Of a DNA stretch of 16,746 bases, positions 7,201-15,019 are shown one piece after another. The notes below the pieces were generated by a model. The model made no database searches and was not told the DNA's origin. It worked only from the letters and a program-made list of their open reading frames with translations. Each line of letters begins with the position of its first letter. Within the stretch, counting starts at the first letter, position 1. This DNA is from CAZYPH01 sp964649095 (GTDB lineage Bacteria > Bdellovibrionota > UBA1018 > UBA923): assembly GCA_964649095.1 (NCBI GenBank), contig CAZYPH010000040.1:1-16746 (forward strand), given 5' to 3'. A program made the position numbers and the translations under genes.

Positions 7201-9039
7201 CTACGTTGAGCAGAATTTCAAAATAAGCTCGCGAAAAAGTTGCTGCAAAAATGCGGCTTGCCCTAGTTTTCTAGGCTCTTTTTTAGCCTTAGCCACTAAA
7301 TCATGCGGCGTGTGGTAACGACTGCCGACACTTACCAGTTCATCGACAATAAAATACGCATCCGGGCGCGCCCGTCGCACGGTAGCTGGAATCAGAAACT
7401 GCTCCGCCACGGCGCGGACTAACGAATAGACCTCAACCTCGACATCAGAATACCCAAAACTAAACTCTTCTAAGGCGCTGTAGGGTTTTTGTAACCAAAA
7501 ACGTAGCGTCGTAAGATCACGTCGTTGCATCGCACTTAAAAATCGCGCCGCACGCGTGTAGGGGCGATCACCAAAACGTTTTTCAAAAGTTTGTTCTAAT
7601 TGGCTCATTGCACGCTCTAGTTGGGGCGAAGGCGGCGCCATTACGAGGTGCAGCATCGAAAAAAACGCCTGAATCGGGTGGTGCATGAGTAACGGATTCG
7701 TTTGTTTTTCTGCAGACGCATAGAAGGCACGTAAGTCGGAATCAATTTGTTTTGCACAGTCGATGCTTTGTGACTCGGGCTTCCAATAATTAGGCATTAA
7801 CGTCAGGTAGTCTGCTACAACCTCGTGCCAAACACCCCACGTTTTAGGCAAGTTGTGCAGCCAATCTTCAACATCTGGGCGCGTGGTGTTGATGTGGCAA
7901 CTATCTTCAAAACGTAAATCGTTCTCACTAAGAATCAACCTGGCATTATCGTTCTGACTTAGTAACAGCACACTTACTAAAAAGAGCCGTAAGCCCGCCG
8001 TTGTGTCTAAACTATATTTATTTATAAAACCAGATGACACATAAACGGCACCTAACTTATCAGCAAAAATATATATTTGATTCGACAATAATACGTGCAG
8101 CTGATGGGTGCGAACGGGGTTTTGTTGAATTAGTGTTTTAAATTTTTTTTCCAAACGCGCCTGACTTTTTTGCCACCATTTTGAAAAAAGCGCCCACTGC
8201 GCATGCAGTTCGATTTCGTTTTTCTGTTTTTTAAATTTGCCGTAGTCACGGCCCATATCAGTAGCCCTTGCCAACGGGCCAATACGCTGCCACTGCGAAA
8301 GCCCCTCGCCAGGCCACTTGAGCTGATTCAACGGCGCCTGAATAGACTCGACACGCGCGTACAACGGAAACCCAGTGCGCAAGTTAACATCTAAACGATA
8401 CTGCACCACACGCTCTTTAATCACCTGCCGCCGCCAATACACACTGGCTAGTGCCGCGTCGTTTTTTTCGTTGCCAGCGGGTGCATCTGGCAAATCAGAA
8501 ACCGCTGATTCAAAACCATCGAATTCAACAACATACTGAAAGGTTAAGGGCTGTTGCAGCAAGCCACTTTGGCTGCTCCACGGCAGATCAAGCGGCGACA
8601 AAAAGAACGGCGTCACGCGGTGGAAAATTTCAGGCAAAATAATTTGTGCCATTTGAGCCATGTATCGAGCCGTAACAAACACTTTTAACTGGTTTTCAAA
8701 ATAGACCGCCGGTAAATCGCTCGATCGAATTTGAGTCACCTGAAAGCCGCCATTCGGAGAAGTCACGACGTCGCGTATCGGCACCTCGGGGGCATCGACA
8801 TCAACAACAGAAAGACCATAACGCGCAAAATTAATCCACCGCGCCTCGGCCGACTGAAGCGGCTCACGTGAGATTACGGTGTGGATGTTAATCGTCGACT
8901 CTCGATTGAGATAATTTTCTTTTTTTATCGTAATACGAACTGCTCGTTCAAAATTACTCGCGAATGCAAGAACAGGTATTAGTAAATATATTAAAAAACT
9001 TATATAAATACATATACTCTTTATTAGATTTAATCTCAT
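7201..9039 (-). CDS. Exported protein of unknown function with faint M48-peptidase-like pattern
   Basis: This 612-residue protein begins with a signal peptide: basic MRLNLIK, then a hydrophobic stretch with many Ile/Leu, and likely cleavage after Ala-Phe-Ala (residue 27). I do not recognise the family. Residues 310-345 (reading IYIFADKLGAVYVSSGF) resemble the strand-and-loop that precedes the zinc helix in M48 peptidases. The helix that should carry HExxH reads LFLVSVLLL, with no histidine. About 50 residues later HEVVAD (405-410) resembles the second M48 motif (ExxxD). If real, this is an inactive derivative; the similarity is weak. The frame also extends to a GTG at 9063. I chose the ATG at 9039 because it overlaps the endonuclease III stop as ATGA and yields a normal signal peptide. 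It is the last gene of the polX-nth operon. Confidence 0.7.
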   Translation of the reverse strand: MRLNLIKSICIYISFLIYLLIPVLAFASNFERAVRITIKKENYLNRESTINIHTVISREPLQSAEARWINFARYGLSVVDVDAPEVPIRDVVTSPNGGFQVTQIRSSDLPAVYFENQLKVFVTARYMAQMAQIILPEIFHRVTPFFLSPLDLPWSSQSGLLQQPLTFQYVVEFDGFESAVSDLPDAPAGNEKNDAALASVYWRRQVIKERVVQYRLDVNLRTGFPLYARVESIQAPLNQLKWPGEGLSQWQRIGPLARATDMGRDYGKFKKQKNEIELHAQWALFSKWWQKSQARLEKKFKTLIQQNPVRTHQLHVLLSNQIYIFADKLGAVYVSSGFINKYSLDTTAGLRLFLVSVLLLSQNDNARLILSENDLRFEDSCHINTTRPDVEDWLHNLPKTWGVWHEVVADYLTLMPNYWKPESQSIDCAKQIDSDLRAFYASAEKQTNPLLMHHPIQAFFSMLHLVMAPPSPQLERAMSQLEQTFEKRFGDRPYTRAARFLSAMQRRDLTTLRFWLQKPYSALEEFSFGYSDVEVEVYSLVRAVAEQFLIPATVRRARPDAYFIVDELVSVGSRYHTPHDLVAKAKKEPRKLGQAAFLQQLFRELILKFCST

Positions 9040-9680
9040 GCTTTTAGAGTAGACGACGGACACATTTCATTAAAGACACAATCGTGGCATTTTGGTTTTC
9101 TTGCAACACACACGGCTCGACCATGCGCGATAAGCCAGTGCGAGAACATCGTCCAATCCTCTCTGGGCACGATATCTTGTAAGGCTCTTTCAATTTTCAC
9201 CGGATCATCACTCGACACCAAACCAAACCGCTGGCTCAGTCGGCCCACATGCGTATCAACGACCATACTTGGCACACCAAACACGTTGCCTAAAACAACG
9301 TTTGCGGTTTTACGACCAACGCCACCGAGCTGTACTAAAGCGTCAAGATCGGCCGGGACATGGCCTCCATGCTCATGCACCAAAGCTTGAGCACAGGCGA
9401 TAATATTTTTGGCTTTGTTTTTATAAAACCCCGTGCTGCGTATGAGACCTTCAATGACACTTAACGAAGCCTTGGCCATCTTTTCTGGAGTGCCAAATTT
9501 TTTAAAGAGTGCCGGTGTCACAATATTCACCCGCACGTCCGTGCACTGGGCCGACAAGATCGTGGCTACCAGTAATTCAAACGGCGTTGTGTAGTGCAAG
9601 GCACAATGCGCATCGGGGTAGGTCTCTTTCAGAAGCTGAATGAGTTTTAAAACGTATTTAGTTTTTTCGTTTTTTTTCAT
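9036..9680 (-). CDS. nth: Endonuclease III (DNA glycosylase/AP lyase)
   Basis: This 214-residue base-excision-repair enzyme removes oxidised pyrimidines and cleaves the abasic site. The helix-hairpin-helix LGGVGRKTAN carries catalytic Lys124. The second catalytic residue is Asp142 in VDTHVGR. The four iron-sulphur cysteines have the canonical spacing C-x6-C-x2-C-x5-C (Cys191, 198, 201, 207). Length matches the family. The frame also allows a TTG one codon upstream (9683); the ATG at 9680 is the better start, with GAAGG about eight bases before it. The gene begins inside the 3' end of polX (overlap 9658-9680), and its stop overlaps the start of the next gene, so the three are coupled. Confidence 0.97.
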   Translation of the reverse strand: MKKNEKTKYVLKLIQLLKETYPDAHCALHYTTPFELLVATILSAQCTDVRVNIVTPALFKKFGTPEKMAKASLSVIEGLIRSTGFYKNKAKNIIACAQALVHEHGGHVPADLDALVQLGGVGRKTANVVLGNVFGVPSMVVDTHVGRLSQRFGLVSSDDPVKIERALQDIVPREDWTMFSHWLIAHGRAVCVARKPKCHDCVFNEMCPSSTLKA

Positions 9681-11253
9681 CAAAGTAGGCCTTCACTTCG
9701 TCGAGTGTCTTTAGATTAAATACCTGCGAGGTTGGGAGCAGCGCCTTCTCGGCCATCCACTCGCCGTAAATTGTATCGGCCAAACCCTCAACACTGTGCG
9801 CGTCAGGGTTGATCGAAATACTCAAACCCAAACGCTCTAATACCCCCCCATAACGCCAATCGATGTCTAACCGATGCGGGTTGGCATTGAGTTCAATAAT
9901 GACACCCTGTTTTGCGGCGCAAGCTAACACACGTTCCACATCAAAAACATAGGGGTCGCGTCCATTCACCAAACGCCCACTTGGATGACCCCACATCGTA
10001 ATAAAGGGATTTTTTAGAGCCCGCTCGAGACGATCCGTCATTGCTTCGGCATCCATTTTAAAACGGGAATGGATAGAGCCAATGACAAAATCAAATTTTC
10101 TTAAAACCTCAGGCTCATAGTCTAAAGACCCATCGGCTAAAATATCAGCCTCGATACCGTGAAATATATAAATATCTTTATATATATTATTTAACTTACG
10201 AATATACTCGGCTTGCTGAGCAATACGTTCTACGGAAAGACCCTGTGCATAAAACGCACTCACGCTGTGGTCGGCAATGCCTATGTATTCTAACTTACGG
10301 GCACGTGCGGCTTCGACCAGCTCTTCAAGACTTGCTGAGCCGTCACTCTCGGTCGTATGGCAGTGGAACACACCACGCACGTGGCCAAAATGTTTTACCG
10401 AGTAGTAACGCTCCGTAAGTTTATTCAGCCGAGTTTTGAGCGCATTCAAACGCTCTTCGTTTTCAGGCTCAGACCACAGATAAGTAGGGCCGGGCCCCGG
10501 GGGCGACGTATCGGCGTAAATCTCACAACTGCGCCCTGCAAGTTGGCAATGCAATACACCATCAACCCAACGTGGGTCTTTAAACTCAAGAGTTTCGGCC
10601 ACCTGCTCTAACGAAACCCCGCAAACCGCAACAGTCACGTTTTTTAGTTTTTCATGACGTTTCGCGAAGTCACCAATAGGCCTCAGCCCGACGTTGGGCC
10701 CTAGCCGATTTTTTAGTTGCGTTGTTAAAAGATCAAACACCTCACACGCTTCGTCGAGCCGCATCCACTGCGCTCGTTGCCGCAGTTTTTGAATGCCATT
10801 AAGAATCGACGTCTGCATTTTTTCGCCAAATCCTTTTAAAGCTAATAGGCGATTTTCGCGGCACGCGTACTCGAGTTCGGCCATCGATTGTAACGAAAGC
10901 GCTTCGATTAATTGCCGAGCTTTTTTGGGGCCAAGGCCTGGAATCTCGACCAACTCTAAAAGTACTTTGGGAATCTGTGCACGCGCCTCGTTTAAAACCG
11001 CAAGACTACCGGTCGTTTGAAACTCGGATAAAAGCGCTAAAATACCCGCACCCACGCCAGGAATCTTTTTTTTCCCAGAAACAAGATCGTCGATAAAGAC
11101 AGACGGCAACTCGCCCTTTAAGGCTACAGCCGCCTTTTTATAGGCCTGAATGCGGAACGGGTTTTCATTAGCGAGTTCGAGCACGGTGGCCAACTCGTCT
11201 AAAGACAATAAAAAGTCGTTAAGGCGTTGAGCGTCGTTAGTATGCAATTTCAT
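9658..11253 (-). CDS. polX: PolX-family protein: degenerate polymerase domain with intact PHP nuclease domain
   Basis: This 531-residue protein is slightly short for PolX (about 570). The N-terminal region has helix-hairpin-helix motifs at 64-71 (IPGVGAGI), 104-112 (IPGLGPKKA) and 139-146 (LKGFGEKM), as in the 8-kDa and fingers parts of polymerase beta. The palm signature GS-x-RR-x3-E-x2-GDIDxL should fall at about 193-212. There I read IGDFAKRHEKLKNVTVAV, without the catalytic Asp pair, and I cannot find the downstream TGS motif, only a Pro/Gly linker near 248-258. The C-terminal PHP domain has all expected metal ligands: His297, His299, Asp304, His329, Glu368, His395, His423, Asp484 and His486. 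In other bacteria this domain has 3'-5' exonuclease and AP-endonuclease activity. Polymerase activity is therefore unlikely, while nuclease activity is likely. It is the first gene of the operon with nth. Confidence 0.9.
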   Translation of the reverse strand: MKLHTNDAQRLNDFLLSLDELATVLELANENPFRIQAYKKAAVALKGELPSVFIDDLVSGKKKIPGVGAGILALLSEFQTTGSLAVLNEARAQIPKVLLELVEIPGLGPKKARQLIEALSLQSMAELEYACRENRLLALKGFGEKMQTSILNGIQKLRQRAQWMRLDEACEVFDLLTTQLKNRLGPNVGLRPIGDFAKRHEKLKNVTVAVCGVSLEQVAETLEFKDPRWVDGVLHCQLAGRSCEIYADTSPPGPGPTYLWSEPENEERLNALKTRLNKLTERYYSVKHFGHVRGVFHCHTTESDGSASLEELVEAARARKLEYIGIADHSVSAFYAQGLSVERIAQQAEYIRKLNNIYKDIYIFHGIEADILADGSLDYEPEVLRKFDFVIGSIHSRFKMDAEAMTDRLERALKNPFITMWGHPSGRLVNGRDPYVFDVERVLACAAKQGVIIELNANPHRLDIDWRYGGVLERLGLSISINPDAHSVEGLADTIYGEWMAEKALLPTSQVFNLKTLDEVKAYFDEKKRKN

Positions 11254-11299
11254 ACCTAGTATTCATAGCACACGGTATTTGTGGTAGGCGTTTAACACT
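11254..11299. promoter_or_regulatory. Divergent start region of polX and the exported-protein cluster
   Basis: Only 46 bases separate the polX ATG (minus) from the GTG of the first exported-protein gene (plus). On the minus strand TATGAA (11262-11267) lies eight bases before the polX start, with a weak AGG close to the ATG. On the plus strand TTTAAC (11291-11296) precedes the GTG closely. Any -35 elements must lie inside the opposite gene. The promoters are guesses from position and A/T content. Confidence 0.3.
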
Positions 11300-12970
11300 G
11301 TGCGTAATTCTAAAACACAAAAACGAATCGGTGGGCGTAGTCGTGAGCTTTCGAAAATTCTTAAAAATTTTCTAGCGGCCGCGGTGGTGCTTTTATGGCT
11401 TCAATGCGGAGCATTAATTAACGCGAGTCAGGCCCAAACGCCCCTTGCGAGCGGTTGGTTACCGGCTCAAAACCCTGCTGTCAGTAACGCTATTTTTGTA
11501 TACTTACCAGGCAAAACACCTCACCAGGACCGCCACTCCAGCTTCTTTGTCGAGGTCCCCAACGGGCACACGGTTGTTGATGTCGTATTTGGGGCCGACC
11601 AACTGGTTTTACTCATCCGTAGCCCCAATCTAACCACTAGCCCCCGACGTAAGGTCGACCGCCTGCGATTTCTACCCTACGACGAACTTTATGCCGCCAA
11701 CTATGGGCGTCTTTTGTGGCTGCCGAACTCAGCACGCCACATTCCCGACGTTGCTATTACCGAAACCACAAACTGGGGGTTCATAGGCCCCGAGCTGCTT
11801 TGGGTGGGTGACCACGTTTATGACTTAACACAACCAGCAACGTTTTCGACTGGCGCACCACCAAGCAACGCGCGCCGCATTCAACGAGTGTTTAGCCCCC
11901 TAAGCACGACAGCCATGAACCTTGAGGCCTGGACGACCAGTCATGAACCTGCAAGCAATAACAATATCGTGCGGACATTTATTGGTGGCCCCAATGGTAG
12001 CGGAATGAAAGACAACCTGTTTGCCGCCCACTTCGATCGAGCCACAGGTAATTTTGTACTGGACCATACTGCAGTAGCCATCGACCCCAACGACTCGGGC
12101 AAACTGATCTTGGCGGGTGCACCAAGTGTGGCACCTATATTGGTACCTGTAAAAATGGTCGGGCGTGAACTCGTGGTCACCAGCATTGTCTCGGCAGTGG
12201 CCACAGCACCTATGGGCCCCAACGGCGAGTTTACGGGTTTTTTAACGGTCGTTGCCACCATAGCTCGCGGAGCGCCAGGCGCTTTTCTACTAGTGTACGT
12301 TGATGGCCCCAGCCAGCGTATTGTACCTGCAAACACGAGAATACCGAACGGTTATTCGGTCAGACTCTTAGGGCTCGTACCACCAACCACCCCAGATGGC
12401 GCACCCCATGCAATTTTTAGTATTCAAACTTCAGATCCGTCGACGCCCACCCCACCCACGTTTCTTGCGGTTGCACCACCCTCAGATACCGACACCAAAC
12501 TAACCACACGCCCCTACCCGCTAGATTTACCAGCAGGCGCCGGCCACAACGACCGCTGGCAGTTTCCACGATGGGCTGCGCCTGCTTCGTCTGCGGCTGC
12601 GATCGACCCCATTACGCGCCTGCACCAAACCATTACATATTGGTACGAAAGCTCAGGCTCTGGCTGGACACTGGATGCCAACGGTCGACTAGAACCCCAT
12701 CACCTATTGATGTTAGCCGTACATTCAGGCTTAGCAAATGAACTGCAACACACCGACGATCTGGCGGCCTTCAATGTCGCCCTGGCTAAAAACGGCGCTA
12801 CGGCGTTTATGTTAGCGGTCTCGAACCGTGGTTTAAACGTTCAATTTCAAAATGGCTCGGCAGATCGCAGACTAGGTTTAGAGTGGCGTGTCTTAGCGAA
12901 GGCTGTTTTTGCCGCACGAGCAGCGGCAGAAAAACGCCAGCAAACGTGTAACGATATACTAAAAAATTAA
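11300..12970 (+). CDS. Exported protein of unknown family, paralogue of the next gene
   Basis: I do not recognise this 556-residue protein. It starts with a long basic n-region, a hydrophobic core (about 22-40) and likely cleavage after Ser-Gln-Ala (residue 45). The mature part to about residue 410 looks beta-rich, with many Pro, Thr, Gly and hydrophobic alternations. It carries VVDVVF (92-97), WG (159-160), LLWVG (166-170) and PDGAPHAIFSI (365-375). After RWQFP (419-423) comes a helical domain (about 436-556). The mature protein has a single cysteine, Cys550, in CNDIL near the C-terminus. All of these motifs recur in the same order in the next gene, so the two arose by duplication. The only usable start is GTG, because a stop lies five codons upstream. 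The Cys in the signal region (Cys36, preceded by Gln) does not form a lipobox. The gene is cotranscribed with its paralogue (15-base gap). Confidence 0.85.
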   Translation: MRNSKTQKRIGGRSRELSKILKNFLAAAVVLLWLQCGALINASQAQTPLASGWLPAQNPAVSNAIFVYLPGKTPHQDRHSSFFVEVPNGHTVVDVVFGADQLVLLIRSPNLTTSPRRKVDRLRFLPYDELYAANYGRLLWLPNSARHIPDVAITETTNWGFIGPELLWVGDHVYDLTQPATFSTGAPPSNARRIQRVFSPLSTTAMNLEAWTTSHEPASNNNIVRTFIGGPNGSGMKDNLFAAHFDRATGNFVLDHTAVAIDPNDSGKLILAGAPSVAPILVPVKMVGRELVVTSIVSAVATAPMGPNGEFTGFLTVVATIARGAPGAFLLVYVDGPSQRIVPANTRIPNGYSVRLLGLVPPTTPDGAPHAIFSIQTSDPSTPTPPTFLAVAPPSDTDTKLTTRPYPLDLPAGAGHNDRWQFPRWAAPASSAAAIDPITRLHQTITYWYESSGSGWTLDANGRLEPHHLLMLAVHSGLANELQHTDDLAAFNVALAKNGATAFMLAVSNRGLNVQFQNGSADRRLGLEWRVLAKAVFAARAAAEKRQQTCNDILKN

Positions 12971-12985
12971 TATACAAATTTTTAT

Positions 12986-14800
12986 ATGAACAAAACCCGT
13001 AATCAAACATACCAATTTATATATATTATTCTTACTGCCGTCGCATTTATGAGTTTCCCAGCACTCAGCCAAGCGCAGTCGGGAAATTCAGGCAATAGTG
13101 ATGCGATCGACACTGCCGCCCTTTCTGCCAACCTTAGCACCGTCAACACCTACCAATGGTGGACGCTGGGGACGCTGCAAGGTTCCCCCAACGTCAGGCT
13201 CCCTGCCAACACGTTAGTAGTAGCTGGCAATGCACCGAACCACTGGCAAACAAAGATAGAATTACCCCCGCACTTACGTGTTGTGGACGTGCTTTTTATG
13301 GAACAGTATCTGGCCATTTTAATGGGCCCAGAAATTCAAACTGATCCTAAGAGCCCAAAAGTGGCCTCTATAGCAGTGATCACGCATCAAGAACTGCAAC
13401 AAGCCGCAAACAACGTCATCACTGTGGCTCCGGCGGCTCGTAATTATATGAGCCTCATGCAGCCATCGCGACAATGGGGGCCGGTCGATGGCAACATTTT
13501 TTGGGTAGGTAGTTATTTTGCCCTCTGGCAACATGGCAGCATTACGTTGACGCAGGCGTTGGATTCCGGATCGGTCGCTCGTGATTTTGGAGCCGATACC
13601 ACGATTCATTTAGTGCCCCACCCGAATGGGTTTCCGGCGGATCACGGACTACTTGTAGGCGACAACACGATTACGAACGCGTTTTTATTAAGCCATGCCC
13701 CTGGCTTCACTACGGGCGGGGCAATAGCATCGCAGGGCATTTTATTACAAATTAGAAACCACCACATTTGGACACCGCACCTGGGCAGTCAAAACATCGT
13801 GCTCGGCGGACGGCCGTATAACGTGGTAAAAATTAGACAAGCGTTATTATTAGAAAACGGCCCAATGGCTGCCGTTATGGATGTGCTGCCGAGCGACGGC
13901 AGCACCACATTGCCCCATCAAGTTGTGGCCTTAGTGACAGATAAAACTTTTGCTATATACGGTGACAACGTAAGTCCGCACAATCATAACCCATCGGAGT
14001 TATATCTACAGGCAACACTAGCCGACTCCAATGGTGGCACATCCCCAGATGCTGCATTCTTAATACGGGTGCGCAAAGCAATCACGGCCGGAGTATCGGT
14101 CAATAGTGTACTCGTACTGCACGTTCCGAACGATGCTACGGCCGCCAGCGTAAATTCTGGCCAAGGCACTACGACAAACCAGACTATCATCGCCATTCCA
14201 ACAAACCCGCTAGCGCTGCACCGTTTTTTAAATAGTAGCGCAGCGGCCCCACAGACTACGCCCCTCGCACCCACACCGCTTTTAAACGCGTCAGGTATCG
14301 ACTGGGCGCCAACGACCATTCATGGACCGGTACCACTACGCCCCGAACAAACACGGTGGCAGCTGCCGCACACGGTTGCTCGCCCCTTGACCAACGTGAA
14401 TGGCGGCGCGCGAGACCAGGAAATTGTTAGACTTATGGGCGCGATCCGCAACGAGTACACGTCACTTGGCCGCACCGAGTCCTTGCCGACTGGTGATGCT
14501 GCGACTCTGACTATTGAGCAGTATCTGGCACTTTTGAGTTGGAGTTCGTTAAACTATGAAGTCAACACACTTGAGCGTGTAGACTTTTTTAACCGTGCCC
14601 TGGCCCAATTGCGCCTACCGCAGTTTCAACTGACAACCGCCCCCTCCAACGGCCGACCTCAACTAGCCGCAGCCGCGCCGGCGCCGGTCGTCGGCAACGT
14701 CGTGCCTTTGAGAAAATTCGCAGAGGCGATAAACATTGCCCGCACGATGGAGGCAGCCGCTAAAGCAGCGGTGTGTGATGGGATTCTGGGGGGGCGGTAG
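12986..14800 (+). CDS. Exported protein of unknown family, paralogue of the preceding gene
   Basis: This 604-residue protein has a short signal peptide with cleavage predicted after Ser-Gln-Ala (residue 30), then a Gly/Asn/Ser-rich start. It parallels the preceding gene: VVDVLF (99-104), WG (164-165), IFWVG (171-175), TSPDAAFLI (352-360) and RWQLP (457-461). A helical domain follows (about 474-545), then an Ala/Pro linker (560-568) and a C-terminal helix ending in CDGIL. Cys597 is the only cysteine in the whole protein. The beta-rich N-terminal part and helical C-terminal part suggest a two-domain periplasmic or surface protein. No enzyme motif, anchor, LPxTG-like signal or autotransporter barrel was seen. 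No Shine-Dalgarno precedes the ATG; TATACA lies nine bases upstream, so it may also have its own promoter. Function is unknown. Confidence 0.87.
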   Translation: MNKTRNQTYQFIYIILTAVAFMSFPALSQAQSGNSGNSDAIDTAALSANLSTVNTYQWWTLGTLQGSPNVRLPANTLVVAGNAPNHWQTKIELPPHLRVVDVLFMEQYLAILMGPEIQTDPKSPKVASIAVITHQELQQAANNVITVAPAARNYMSLMQPSRQWGPVDGNIFWVGSYFALWQHGSITLTQALDSGSVARDFGADTTIHLVPHPNGFPADHGLLVGDNTITNAFLLSHAPGFTTGGAIASQGILLQIRNHHIWTPHLGSQNIVLGGRPYNVVKIRQALLLENGPMAAVMDVLPSDGSTTLPHQVVALVTDKTFAIYGDNVSPHNHNPSELYLQATLADSNGGTSPDAAFLIRVRKAITAGVSVNSVLVLHVPNDATAASVNSGQGTTTNQTIIAIPTNPLALHRFLNSSAAAPQTTPLAPTPLLNASGIDWAPTTIHGPVPLRPEQTRWQLPHTVARPLTNVNGGARDQEIVRLMGAIRNEYTSLGRTESLPTGDAATLTIEQYLALLSWSSLNYEVNTLERVDFFNRALAQLRLPQFQLTTAPSNGRPQLAAAAPAPVVGNVVPLRKFAEAINIARTMEAAAKAAVCDGILGGR

Positions 14801-14912
14801 TCTTTCATCAATACCGTATTTTCTATCATTGGCATTTTCGGACCGTACTCCGAAAAAGTCATGGCATTGTCGGAGAAGGATTTACGCCATCGAGATTCAG
14901 ACAATTATAACC

Positions 14913-14936
14913 GCATGTAATTTATATGCTTTTTTT
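14913..14936 (+). terminator. Weak intrinsic terminator after the paralogue pair
   Basis: GCATGTA (14913-14919) and TATATGC (14923-14929) can form a seven-pair stem with one G-U pair and a three-base loop. It is followed directly by seven Ts (14930-14936). The stem is AT-rich, so termination may be partial. It separates the two paralogous genes from the third gene. Confidence 0.4.
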
Positions 14937-15008
14937 AAACTCATAAAAACACTTGTGGCGGGGGTTGATGTGATCGATGAAACCTTAAACTTTATCATCT
15001 CGGCGCCG

Positions 15009-15014
15009 AAAAGG
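15009..15014 (+). promoter_or_regulatory. Ribosome binding site of the third exported-protein gene
   Basis: AAAAGG lies five bases before the ATG at 15020 and supports that start. The reading frame opens there directly into a signal peptide. Confidence 0.6.
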
Positions 15015-15019
15015 TTGGT

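Larger units (their letters stand above)
14801..15019. other. Intergenic region before the third exported-protein gene
   Basis: This is a 219-base gap with no convincing gene. It holds a perfect 8-base inverted repeat TTTTCGGA (14835-14842) / TCCGAAAA (14849-14856) with loop CCGTAC. A near-duplicate motif TGGCATTTTCGGA (14830-14842) / TGGCATTGTCGGA (14862-14874) matches at 12 of 13 bases, with starts 32 bases apart. Flanks run T-left and A-right, the opposite of a plus-strand terminator. A weak terminator lies at 14913-14936. No clear promoter was seen; TTGATG at 14965-14970 has no -10 at the right distance. Confidence 0.5.

Noticed and set aside
9037..9063. GTG at 9063 as the start of the M48-like exported protein
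   Set aside because: The ATG at 9039 overlaps the nth stop as ATGA and gives a cleaner signal peptide.
11300..11440. Lipoprotein signal in the first exported protein (Leu-Gln-Cys-Gly)
   Set aside because: Glutamine directly before the cysteine does not fit a lipobox, and a standard cleavage site (Ser-Gln-Ala) follows, so signal peptidase I processing is more likely.
14835..14856. TTTTCGGA / TCCGAAAA hairpin as an intrinsic terminator
   Set aside because: The T-run precedes the stem and the A-run follows it on both strands, so no U-tract follows the hairpin.
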